DNA of 64,000 bases from Aquilaria yunnanensis (Eukaryota; Streptophyta; Magnoliopsida; Malvales; Thymelaeaceae). The stretch is from the NCBI GenBank assembly GCA_039654915.1, contig CM077599.1, forward strand, positions 77,654,001 through 77,718,000. The letters run 5' to 3'. Positions 30,985-43,477 of the stretch are shown here, one piece after another. The notes beneath the pieces are model-generated. The model saw nothing but the letters and a program-made list of their open reading frames with translations, ran no database searches and was not told the DNA's origin. The position numbers were made by a program, and so were the translations under genes. How positions within the stretch are numbered: the stretch's first letter is position 1; the number at the start of each line of letters is the position of its first letter.

Positions 30985-31440
30985 CAAATTTTAACATTGG
31001 AGATGCCAAACAAGTGGAGAAGTATTTGGGCTTGTTAACTACTATAGATAGAAGGAGGAAATCAACCTTCAGTTATATTAGGAGAAGATTTAGAAATTGG
31101 TGCAAAAGCTAGCTACATAAAAAGTTGTCCAAAGCAAGGAAGGAAATCTTGACTAAATATTTGGCTCAATCTATCCCTATTCAATATCTATGCAATGAGT
31201 GTTCAAAATCCTAGTTGGAGTTTGTAGGGAGGTGTGGGGGATTATGAACAATTTTGGTGGAACCATTTCAAGCGTGTCTCGAGCATGTCTTGGGCCAAGT
31301 GAGACCACCAATCTATAACAAAGGAGCTAGGAGGTATTGGTCCTACTGGACTCCAAGACCTTTCCACTTTCAACTAAGCTTTACCACTCACATAAGGGTG
31401 GATCCGGTTGTGTACGAAAAAGAAAAATGCTAGAAAGAAT
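30985..31440 (+). pseudogene. LINE (L1-type) reverse-transcriptase remnant
   Basis: With frame changes the plus strand reads QVEKYLGLLTTIDRRRKS, then KLSKARKEILTKYLAQSIP, then ITKELGGIGPTGLQDLSTFN. This is the order seen downstream of the RT core in plant L1 elements (YLGL, GREVLIKAVAQAIP and GGLGFRDLxxFN motifs). Stops and shifts make it dead. No 5' end or poly(A) tail was identified. Confidence 0.75.
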
Positions 31441-33150
31441 GGTCTAAATCTAAGAAAACCTTATCGATAATTCTCTTTTTAATCATTATAATTACAACAT
31501 TTAGAAATAACAGGTATAATTCTTTGTATATTTAGCATTCCCATAATTGACTAAATGGTAACTTTTCAACGCTTAAAACCTGTTTTACCCCTCAAACTTT
31601 GTCAACTCATACATTTTGGCCCTTGAACTTTAACTAAGGTTGACTCGTCCTTCAAATTTTGAAAATGATACCCTTTAACCCTTAACAGACAAAAACTTGA
31701 CTTGTGTAGTAACCTATGTGATTAACATTACGGATATGTTACTTTCGATTGTAAGATGACCAAAATGAATAATAAATGGAAGGAGAATGACTTAAATATT
31801 ATTCATTACAAGAAAAATGCAATAGTGGCTACTTTTCTACGTATTTTGCTGCCAAATTCCATTTAGCTATCGGTTTATGATTTCATGTTGGCAAATTCCA
31901 AAAACAATTGGAACGCTTATGAGTTATAGGCTGTAATTTTATGTTACCCATCTTTATGATTCTGTGCCAATTGTGAATTCCGGTAAAATTCCAAACCTGC
32001 TGGAAATTTTTTAAACCTTATCTATAATTTTCAACAATATGGTGAAAAATATGGCCATTCCAATAACTCAAACGAAATAAATTACATGATTCATAGCTTC
32101 CAAAGTCCAACCTACAATTGCATAAAAAAAGTAGTATTCTTGCTAATTACTACAACTATTCCATAAAAATGAAAAAGCCAAGCCAAACACATATGACCCA
32201 AACAACTATCTAAGTACTCCTAACATATCCCCTATTTACAATTAAACAACTTTGCTTGAGGAAAGATCAGCATCTATCTGAGATAAAGGTGAGTTGTTGC
32301 TTTCATTTCTTGTTCCTACTGCAGTCATTGCGTCTTTCAACTACAATTCGGGCGTTGTTGCTTTATATTCCTTTTTTTGTCCCCTAATAGATTTCTCCAA
32401 AATTGTCGGCCACCGGAAACCAGTTAGAGAAAAATAAAAAACACATCAAACTTATGAACTCCAGAAGCACATCAGTTCATAGATAGTAACAACAACATAT
32501 ACTCATTTGCAAGTGTTCTTCCTGGTAGCAGACAAAAGGATTGAACAAAAGAATCAAATACTTGCTTTGTATAATCGTACTGAAACAATCAATTTGATGT
32601 GTTATAACATATAAGTAAGTGTTACCACTTAATACAAGTTCAATAGCAAAATTCATCGAACTAAGAAATTGACGAACTTCAGAAAAATAAAATAATAACA
32701 AAAAAATAATAGCAAAAACTCACAACATCAACATTGTTTGGGGTCTTTGGGCACCCAAAAGACCTCTCAATGTTCCGTTCATTTCAAGCTGTTCAATTTA
32801 CGCTAACTCGGGATTGAAGAAAAAAAACCCGGGCTAAGTTTCAAACTCACACACCCTCATATGCCTGATCTTGTTTTATATAACCGCACCTTAGCGTTTT
32901 TATATTAGATTGAGCGGAAGCATATCTCTCCCCCAATAGGCCTAAAATTCCCATCACAAGAGAACTTCACAACAACGCACATAAAATATATAATCAACTG
33001 TAATTAGGATTACGTAATCTCCAAGCATTGAACTCTAGAAGATTTGAACTAGCTGAAGCTCAAAAGCAAAACAAACAGCTTGTTCTATCCAAATAACAAC
33101 AAATCTTGCAGGTGAAGAATCAGCTTCAAGAATAATCCCAGAAATTTCCA
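31441..33150. other. Intergenic DNA with undefined transposon traces
   Basis: No gene recognised. 31540-31720 carries text of the kind found in MULE MITE ends (TTTTGGCCCTTGAACTTTAA), without a recognised partner. CATTACAAGAAAAATGCAAT near 31802 resembles a CACTA terminus with one mismatch, again without a partner. The right end abuts the RPL17 3' end. Confidence 0.5.
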
Positions 33151-33158
33151 TGATTCAC

Positions 33159-34986
<1,828 letters not shown>

Positions 34987-35090
34987 AGCGGCCGATCAGC
35001 TTGGTCCAGCTGCTGCTGCGTCTCAAGTTGAAGGCAGAAAAGCCAACGAGGAATGAAAGGTTCCTGCTTTATAGGCCGAGAACTGAAAGA

Positions 35091-35162
35091 AAACCCTAAT
35101 CGAGGATAGAAATTTTATATGGGCCCTGAAACGCCCATGAATATTAACTTTACTAGGGCCCA
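35091..35162 (-). promoter_or_regulatory. RPL17 promoter motifs: telo-box and two site II elements
   Basis: AAACCCTAA (telo-box) at 35091-35099, TGGGCC at 35120-35125, and its complement GGCCCA at 35157-35162, about 105-175 bp upstream of the RPL17 ATG. In plants, telo-boxes combined with TGGGCY site II elements are a known signature of ribosomal-protein and other growth-linked promoters bound by TCP-type factors. Presence is seen; function is inferred. Confidence 0.75.
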
Positions 35163-35231
35163 GGTTCCTCGGGCCGGAAGCTGGCGAGGTTAATTTGTAA
35201 GTTTTAGAAGCTCTTTACTTCTTGTCCACAG

Positions 35232-35270
35232 CCCCCCCCCCCCCCCCCCCGGGGGCCCCTTTTTTTTTTT
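35232..35270. repeat. Homopolymer block C19-G5-C4-T11
   Basis: Nineteen C, five G, four C and about eleven T in a row, upstream of the RPL17 promoter motifs. It may be a true low-complexity tract or an assembly or gap-closure artefact. Confidence 0.9.
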
Positions 35271-35279
35271 CAATTTTTT

Positions 35280-36889
35280 TTTGCATCTAAATTGAAAACG
35301 AAAAGGGTTTACAACTGGACAAACCCTAGGAGGTGAAAGCTCGAGGTATCAACGACTTATAGTAGAATCTGTTGTACAAGTGCTTGTCTGAAAGTTGCAG
35401 GGACTCGAAGGTCCTTCATTTCATACGTTTGGTGTCATCATAGATGCTATTAGATATCTATTATTGTTCTTTCATTCCGTCTCTTTGGTTTTTATTCGTA
35501 TACTTTGAACTCTATTGCTTATTTTATGGCTTGTATAAGGCTAACTGCTATTGGTCATCTTTGTTGGCCTCCCCCTATCCATTATGATTGGACTCATCTC
35601 TTTTGGATTAATTAATGAATGTTATTACTTTCATATATATATGCACAGACACTCGCATACACACACACATATGAGTCTTCCATTCCCTAAAAATATCTTG
35701 GATCCACACATTCACTCCATCTATGCCTTCTTCATCTCTCACTTCTCTAACAACATCTTTACTGACCTCTCGATCTCACTCCTCTTAGCTCTGTCATCTA
35801 CTTCTAAACTAGCAAATAACGGCCAACAAAATGACACACCCACGTTCATGCATTCATTGTTCTCGTCACCAGCTTTATCATTGTCTTGTATTCCTCCTCA
35901 AAGTCTTCTCACCATTGTTATTAGATCTAGTTCATTTTTACTTCACTATCTTTGTTACAATCTCCTTTTTCTCATCACCGTTCTCTTGCCATTGTTATCA
36001 TTTAATTCCTTTTGCTTCCCTTTATCATAGTTTTGTCCTCTCATTGGCATTCGATTGCTGTTATTATTAAGTATGGTTTGTTTCTGCTTATGCAACTTCA
36101 TCATCATTTCCTCCATCTCTTCACCATTATTATTAGATCTAGTCCATTTCTGTTGTTCTATATATAAAATTGTCTATTTTGTTCATGAAAATGTGTTATT
36201 ATGATTATTTATTTATTCTTCTTTAATTCAGTTTAGCTTTTAGGTGTTCAAAATTATTGCTTGATTTGGTACAGAATTTGCTGGATTACAACCATAGTAG
36301 TAAATTTTATTGAGAGAACACTAGTCTCAACAAAAAGAAACAACAATATTATCAACTAATAAACAATAATTGTGAAAGAACAATAACATTGGCTAAAAGA
36401 ATAGCAATCTCAAGTCACTATATGAATACCAATTAAATGAATAACACATGCTACGATTAGATAAATTGAAAAACAATATCGACTAAAAATAATAATAAAA
36501 GACAGTCTTGGTAAATAGTACGAGATGCTCTGCTATATATACAGGTAAACAACATTAATTGTTATCTACGTTCTACTATTGTTATTCCCCTGTGCCAATT
36601 GCTATCTTTTATGTCACAAGTGTTATTTCTCAGTACATATCAATTGATGTTCTAGAATAGTTATTGTTCATTTACAAATAATTGATATTCCTTTTGTAAC
36701 AATTGCTGTTCTATATAACATTGTTTCTTTTATTAATTTTTTTTAATTTGTTAGAATTTTTTATTCCGTAAAATGTTATTTTTTTAGGAGGTTATTGATG
36801 GAATATGAAAAAACACTACTTTATACACATAAGCAAACAACATTCATTTTCTAGGTTATGGAACTTTTATTCATTATATATATCAAGTG
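35280..36889. other. Intergenic DNA, no gene seen
   Basis: AT-rich with pyrimidine-rich stretches (35700-36120) that give open frames of low-complexity composition on the plus strand. No splice-supported or family-supported gene found. Confidence 0.55.
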
Positions 36890-38025
36890 TTATTCTTTTG
36901 GCTAAAATACCCTTTTAGCCCTTGAACTCGATTAACTAGGATACTCAATCCCCTGAACTTGAACTTGGCCCAACTCAGCCCTTGAACTTGTGTAAATGGG
37001 TCTATCAACCCCTTTAACCTGTATGTGTCATAACATGATTTCAAAACACGTAACTTCATTCATCCTCTGAGATTTGGTGAGACATAAAAATCTTTAGGAT
37101 TAAAATTACAACATCAGATGAATTATAAGGAAAAACTGTGATTGCTTTGTAATAGGAGAAGGAAAAACTATAAATCCTATCCCAAACTTTATGTTCTTTC
37201 ACTGATATACCCTGATTTTATGAACTTTACAACTAAGTCATCATTCTCATCAACAGCCTTCAGCTTCTGACGCAAGAATGGCAAAGTTCGATGGCAGCAT
37301 CGGCAGTGCTATTTTTCTGATACACCCATTTCTTGTATCCGATTGCTTTTTGACTTGGAAGTTCCTTTTTTTGCTCACAGGATTTGCCTCATATCCAATC
37401 GTGGTCTGAATTAGCCCCATATGCTCTAGCTCTGTTGCTTACTGGGTTTATTGGTGTGGATTTAAATGTTTTTTATGACAATGACAACGACAAAACGAGC
37501 ATGTATGGTTTTGAAATGAATCGGGTTTGCAATTCCTGTTGTTGTCGACAAAGATTTTCCTTAATTGGATCTGTTGAATTTCTTTAAGGTTTGTGAATCC
37601 TGATGTTGCTAAAAAAGAATCGGGTTTGCGATTTCTATTGTTGCTTCTTTCAATCGCATGATGATGTTACAGTGACTAAACAATACACCTCCTCAAAATT
37701 CTTACACTATCCTGCTAGAATCAAAAAGGAAAATGAATTGAGCAATAAGATGACTAATCTAACCATTTAAATCTAATAACCATAAAATAAGATCTCCAAA
37801 TTCACGCACAAAAGGTAGAGATTGTCAATTTTTCTGTGTTTCTCATGGCGGTGCAAGTAGAGGGTGAACAACATTAGGTCACATGACTGTACATGTGTGT
37901 CAAAGGGGTTGGCTGAGCCATTTAACAAAGTTTAAGGGCTGAGTTAGCCTGAGTTAAAATTCAGGGGGTAAATATCTTAGTCAATCGAGTTTAAGGGCTG
38001 AATGAGTATTTTGGCTTATTCTTTT
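36890..38025. mobile_element. MULE-type element with ~150 bp TIRs and 10 bp TSD
   Basis: Body 36900-38015. TTATTCTTTT occurs at 36890-36899 and 38016-38025. The left end GGCTAAAATACCCTTTTAGC and the inverted right end GCCAAAATACTCATTCAGC are followed on both sides by CCTTGAACTCGATTAACTA-like text and further similarity. No transposase domain. The interior (about 37070-37880) has a small open frame at 37384-37587 with no recognised family, so it may be filler or a captured host fragment. Confidence 0.88.
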
Positions 38026-39134
38026 CAGTAGAAATGTTGTTCCGTTCACAAGAGGCTATTGTTTCGTAAAATGCTAATCAAGATACAGTGACAATTTTGT
38101 AATTATTTAGTAAATTGAGAGTATCATGTAAATACTTTCCATTATGTATATATGTATGTGTGTATGTATGTGTGTGTGTGTGTGTGCATGTATATCTCAA
38201 AAACCCTAGCCATGCCATTTCTGCCCACAAAAAAATTTGTTCAATTAGCTAGATCTAGCTTGAAAGATATTTTTAATACGTTTATGTTTTTCTTTCTTAA
38301 ACTTGGACCTAGTTTATTATCGCCCATTATTTGTTTCCTTAAAGCAATTTACCTATTTGGTCATCTTTATTTTCTTGGCTTCACTTGGACTTGGGTGTCT
38401 CTTAAAAAACATGGTTGATGCTTTTAATCTACTAGAGGGTGAAAAAAAGCAATTTTTATGTGATGTTGACTATTGGATGTATTAGGATTTAGTTTTTTTA
38501 GTTTTTATGTTTTTTAATTTTTCCTTTCTATTCTATGCTTGTTCCCTCACAGGTTAGTTTTAGTCTATGATTTGTTATAGTTAATTTTAGGTTTTTCCAT
38601 GTGCATCTTAATTTAGATAAAAATAGTGGATTTATTTTTGCTATCTTCTTTTACATTTGGAGTCTTAGCTGGGATGCCATTAACAGCCCATTAGGTAGTG
38701 GTAGAGCTAGTATGGGAGTATGGGTGCCAAGCCATCTAACTCCGACGTAATTTATGTATTAATATTAATATGTAAAAATTTATTTTATGCGTATTTAGAA
38801 AAAAAACATTTAAATATACTTAAATTAATTTAAAAAGCATAATTTTCTAAATTTTTATAACGGTAAATGATATTTTTACTTTCACAATAAAACTATGATA
38901 TTTATTTATGTCTATTTTAATAACAACAATCAAATGAACTCATCTTCCACTCAATATAGATAAGTTATTATTATTTTTTTGTTTTTTGTTACCATTTTTC
39001 TTTCTTTCACCCTGAAGCATTTTTTTTCTTCTTTTTGATTCCACTATTCATCAAATTGCCTAGGACGGCTGACAATGGGCACGGGCTATTCTATGTAGAG
39101 CTTTATTTGTTTAGTTAGGTGATTAACACAAGGT
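38026..39134. other. Intergenic DNA upstream of GT47 gene 1, with a TG microsatellite
   Basis: (TG)n/(TATG)n at about 38150-38190. Near 38700, AGTGGTAGAGCTAGTATGGG looks like the left end of a hAT MITE of the type at 52445, but no right end was found. The last ~100 bp should include the GT47 promoter and leader. Confidence 0.55.
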
Positions 39135-39242
39135 TTGGCTTCTGCTTTCCCAAAGCAACTTGTTTTTTCTCTAAAAGCAAACCACCAAAAAGTTTTTGGC
39201 AATTCAACAACTATAAAAAAAAAGATAACCAAACCAAAGAAA

Positions 39243-40917
39243 ATGGACATTGATCCAGCTCCCAAAATGTACAGCCAAAGAGTTAGGTTTTGTATCATTT
39301 TTACAATTTTTCTCCCACTCACTTACACATTCATCATCGGCACCTTCCTCCTCTGGTCGTGCTCTTTCCATCTTTTGCAGCCAGCCACCGAGGCACACTC
39401 ACAATGTCCTAGTGACCCTCCGCTTCATGTTTACATGTACGATCTGCCTGGCAAATTCAATGTTGAAATGCTTAGCAAATGGAGCTCCAAAGACTCTGGT
39501 ATACTTTTCACCAGATCCAATCTCCCACTATGGCCTAACTGGGGCACGATCGCCCACTATAGCATGGAGTACTGGCTTATGGCGTCACTTCTTCATAATG
39601 GTGCCAAAAGCAATCAAGAGATTGAGGTGGTGAGGGTGGCGGATCCTGAGACGGCAGATGTCTTCTTCGTGCCTTTTTTCTCTTCGTTGAGCTTCCATAC
39701 ACCAATGTTGGATGATCAACAATTACAGGTATTAATTTGGCATGTGCATATATGTATATATATTCTCTGCTTAGACTTGCTTCAACTTTGTTACAAGATT
39801 TGTTTTATGTGACACTAGGTTGAGTTAGTGGAGACTTTACAGGCGTCAAAGTACTGGCAAAGGTCAAAAGGGAGAGACCATGTAATTCCATTACCATGGC
39901 CGGATGCTTTTGGGTTTCTTCGTCAACAACTAAATGCATCAATCTTTATTGTTGTCGACTTCGGACCATTCCATCAAAACTTATCAAGTCTACACAAAGA
40001 TGTGGTGGCGCCGTACACACATGTGGTGGAAACATTTGTAGATGACAACCCTCCAGATCCATATGAGTTGCGGCCCACGTTGTTGCATTTTCGAGGAGAC
40101 ATTTCAAGGAGTAATGTATGATGATTAATTTACATATCTTTCTGGATATTTTATATTGGATTTGAAGAAATAATGGCAATTATTGTTAATTTGCTATAGG
40201 GAGGTGAGATTCGTCACAAACTGGGCAAGATTTTAGGAGGATTTGATGGTGTGATTTTTGAATCAAGTTCATTTCGGAAGGCTGAAAATATAAAAGTGGT
40301 ACGTTTAGGGCTAATTGCAAATAATATTTGTTCACAATAGAACAATGAAGTTTTTAGAAGAGTTATAGCATACGCAATAAATGCATATGTACCGTATGAT
40401 GGTGTGGGTCCCACATGAGGCATGTCTATATGTTCATGAGCCATCACATACATATTATCTTTTTGAGAATCTTATATCTTTGTATTTTTTTTTATAGTCT
40501 ACTCAAGAGATGCGATCATCGAAATTTTGCTTGCATCCTGCTGGGAACATGCCTTCATCGTCTCGGTTGTTTGATATCATTGTCAGTCATTGTGTGCCTG
40601 TGATTGTCAGTGATAATATTGAACTCCCTTTTGAAGATGAGCTTGACTACTCGGAATTTTCACTTTTTTTCTCTATCGAAGAAGCAGTGAAGCCTAATTA
40701 TATGATTAACCAGTTGAGAAATTTTCCCAAAGCCAGATGGATGGAAATGTGGAAGCGGATAAAAAATATATCACACCACTTCGAATTCCAATACCCTCCA
40801 AAGAAAGAAGATGCAATTAATATGTTATGGAGACAAGTAAAACACAAGCTTCCAGCTGTTAAACTCGCCATTCATCGAAGCCATAGATTGCAAATTCCAG
40901 ATTGGTGGGAACAATGA
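39243..40917 (+). CDS. GT47 exostosin-family glycosyltransferase, gene 1 of a tandem array
   Basis: Four exons: 39243-39728, 39819-40115, 40200-40298, 40498-40917; 433 residues from MDIDPAPKM. An upstream in-frame ATG at 39135 would add 36. A basic start plus hydrophobic span ([20 protein letters not shown]) predicts a type II Golgi membrane protein. The GT47 body follows: [66 protein letters not shown], then the nucleotide-sugar-binding half [20 protein letters not shown] and [20 protein letters not shown]. Family knowledge: plant GT47 exostosin proteins build cell-wall polysaccharides (for example ARAD-type arabinosyltransferases). The substrate here is not known. No breaks seen. It is the first of three copies on the same strand. 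Confidence 0.92.
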
Positions 40918-42269
40918 ACAGATGATTGTAATGAGGTTTTGTAACCAATGTCCATGATTGGCTATAGACTGATTCTTAATTACATGAACAAAAATTAGTC
41001 ATTTTTGTTTTTAAGCTAGAAATAATATGTAACTAGCTAGAATTCTATGAATGGAAATTTTAAAATAGTATGGAGACCAAATTGAAAATTCTTACAAGAA
41101 GTTATTATTTTAAATTTATTTTTGTGTTATTTAATACCATATAAGCTTTTTTCATCAAATTTAATGGTCAAATTGATGAAAAGTACCCAATTAAAATGCA
41201 CATTATGAGTTTATGTAGTTTGATAGGATAAAAGTAAAAAATTGATACCCATTGAAGATATGAAAAAAATATAGGACACCCTAGTTGAATTTACCTTTTC
41301 AAAAACCCGCACTTTATATCTTACCTCCTCTACACTATCTAACAATAATTTTTAAAATTCTAATTTAAAATGTAAAAACTAAGTCAATGAGCTAAATTAG
41401 TGGTTTCTATTGCTATTAACATAATATCAAATGATGGTAAGATTTTAGATGTATTAATTTGGAAATAGGCATGTCTAGTTGCTATAATTTTTTTTTTATG
41501 CATAATTTTCTGATTTTTTTATTTTCCTTTTCTCAGTCAACCATGAAAAAAATGTCAATGAGAAAAATTAGTTGTTTTATAATAACGTAATCTCCATGAT
41601 TATAGTAAGAGGTTAGATGCATTTAGTTTGAACAGGTATGCTTGATTGTTTTTTTTTTCACATAATTTTAATCTGATGAGGCATTATCAGACATGGACTC
41701 ACGACTTTAATTTTATTTGATTCTTAACAATCCTATGTATACAAATGAGAGAAAATTTCCTTAACACTGATAGTGAGCACTACAAAAAAGATTTTTGCTC
41801 ATAATCTTTCTCCCAACTACCAGTTACTCTCTCTTGAAACCTTAATGATTTTCTTGACTTAGCAAATTCTCTTTTATACTCAAAACCCTAATATAATATT
41901 TCTATAAAAAAAAATGCCATACACAAACCCAAGTAAAGCAGGAAAACCAAACGCTAAACAATATTTGGTTAGACATACACCAATCCCTAAAACAGTAAAA
42001 ACTCAAAATTCTTTGCTTACATTCCACCAAAGCTATCGCATCCTTAACATTAGAGTTTTAGATAATTTATTAATGGTGGAGATGAAACTATTAAAGTTAA
42101 AAGCTAAAAGTTACCATTAGATAATTTTTTTCAAAATTCTAATATTAATCACTATCACTAATGCCAAACAAGACCTTAATTCCAAATCACACAAAAGTAG
42201 GCAAACAACAACCAAGTCCTCAAGCTTTTTTTTTTTTTATTTTAAGCTAACAAACCGAACATATCCACA
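40918..42269. other. AT-rich intergenic DNA
   Basis: No gene recognised. CACTACAAAAAAGATTTTT near 41778 resembles a CACTA transposon terminus, but no matching opposite end was found. Confidence 0.5.
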
Positions 42270-42370
42270 ATAAGCCAAAGTCTTGGCCTAGTGGCTAAGA
42301 TTTGTAGTTATTTTTAGAGATTGCTTGGTTCAATCCCCAATTCCCACCTTAGCCCTTTCCTAGCATATCA
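42270..42370 (+). mobile_element. tRNA-derived SINE remnant
   Basis: A-box TGGCCTAGTGG at 42284-42294 and B-box GGTTCAATCCC at 42327-42337 are about 33 bases apart, the RNA polymerase III promoter layout of tRNA-derived SINEs. The sequence does not fold into a plausible tRNA cloverleaf, so it is not called as a tRNA gene. Ends and target duplication were not defined. Confidence 0.65.
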
Positions 42371-43477
42371 ACAAAATAAAAAGCACTAGTTAATGGAAAT
42401 AATATAGTTGGTTAACTTTATAACATTGGTTATTAAATTAATCCAAAAAAAATCATCTAATAGGCTAATTGGAATGAGTTCAAATGTTGGTGACTTATTT
42501 TTTACTTATGCGATCTTTTTCTTGATGTATTAGTGGTTTATCTGGAAAATGATTAAAGTGAAGTGAATAAAGTGGTTGTTTCTACTGGTTGCAACCCTAT
42601 ATCCACTTTTTTTAAATACTTAAGAATGCCAGCTGGTTGCTCTATAAGAGAACTTCATCTTGGTCGGTATCATTGATAAATTAAAGGGGAGGTTCGTAAG
42701 TTGGAAGTAAGAAGTTATGTCATTAGAGGCAAGGATCATGCTACTTAAATCTTATTTATTGAGTTTTTTTATATGTTTCTTTTCCTTATTTTGCTACCCG
42801 GTGAGTGTCCTAAAAAACTAGAACCTGTTTGGTGAATTTTTTTTTTTTAGCAGGGTTCAATGAAGGGTAGGAAGATTTGTTGGGTTTCTTAGAGCAAGAT
42901 GTTGGTGAATGAACAAAAGCATTGATTTCTAAGTGGTGGTGGTGGTGGTTTAATTAGAGACAAGTTCGCTTTGGAGGAAAATTATAGTGTTTATTTATGG
43001 GAATGAATGAAAGCTAGGTAATAGTTCAATTAATACCACATGGGGGCATCTCAAGTATAGGAGAAGCTGCTGAAGAAGGAACCTTTCTGGGGGTTTTTTT
43101 TGGATAATGGGGAATGGGGCAGAAGTTAAATTCTAGCTTGATTTGTGGTTAGGAAGTGGGAGGCTTTGTGATAAATTTACTAGACTTTATCTACTTTCCT
43201 CTAAAAAAGACAAAATGGTGATAGAGATAGGTACATAGGAAGAAGATATATGGGTCTGGGGACGGTGTTGGCGTAGGCAAGCAAGGGCATGAAGAAGAGA
43301 AATGGCAAGCTTTTAACAACTTAATTTCTTCAGTTTCAATGAACAAATCTTCAGCAGACAAGCTGACATGGTCATTATTATCTAGTAATGTAGAGTTGTC
43401 TTCGAAGTTGGTGGTGCAAATGTTGGACTCTCAATTTGTTTTAGATGGACATCAGATTTTAAGATTCAAGTGGTGCC

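Noticed and set aside
31802..31830. CACTA-like terminus CATTACAAGAAAAATG
   Set aside because: One mismatch to the usual terminus and no opposite terminus or coding text found nearby; left as a trace.
35551..36070. 159-codon plus-strand frame
   Set aside because: Composition is Ser/Phe/Leu-rich from a pyrimidine-rich tract; no motif, no splice structure.
38700..38760. Left end of a hAT MITE of the GGCGGAGC type
   Set aside because: Only one end seen; no right end or target duplication, so not called.
41778..41800. CACTA-like terminus CACTACAAAAAAG
   Set aside because: No matching inverted end found within the following several kilobases.
42284..42337. Possible tRNA gene
   Set aside because: Has A- and B-box-like text but no acceptor stem or anticodon arm that pairs; better read as a SINE.
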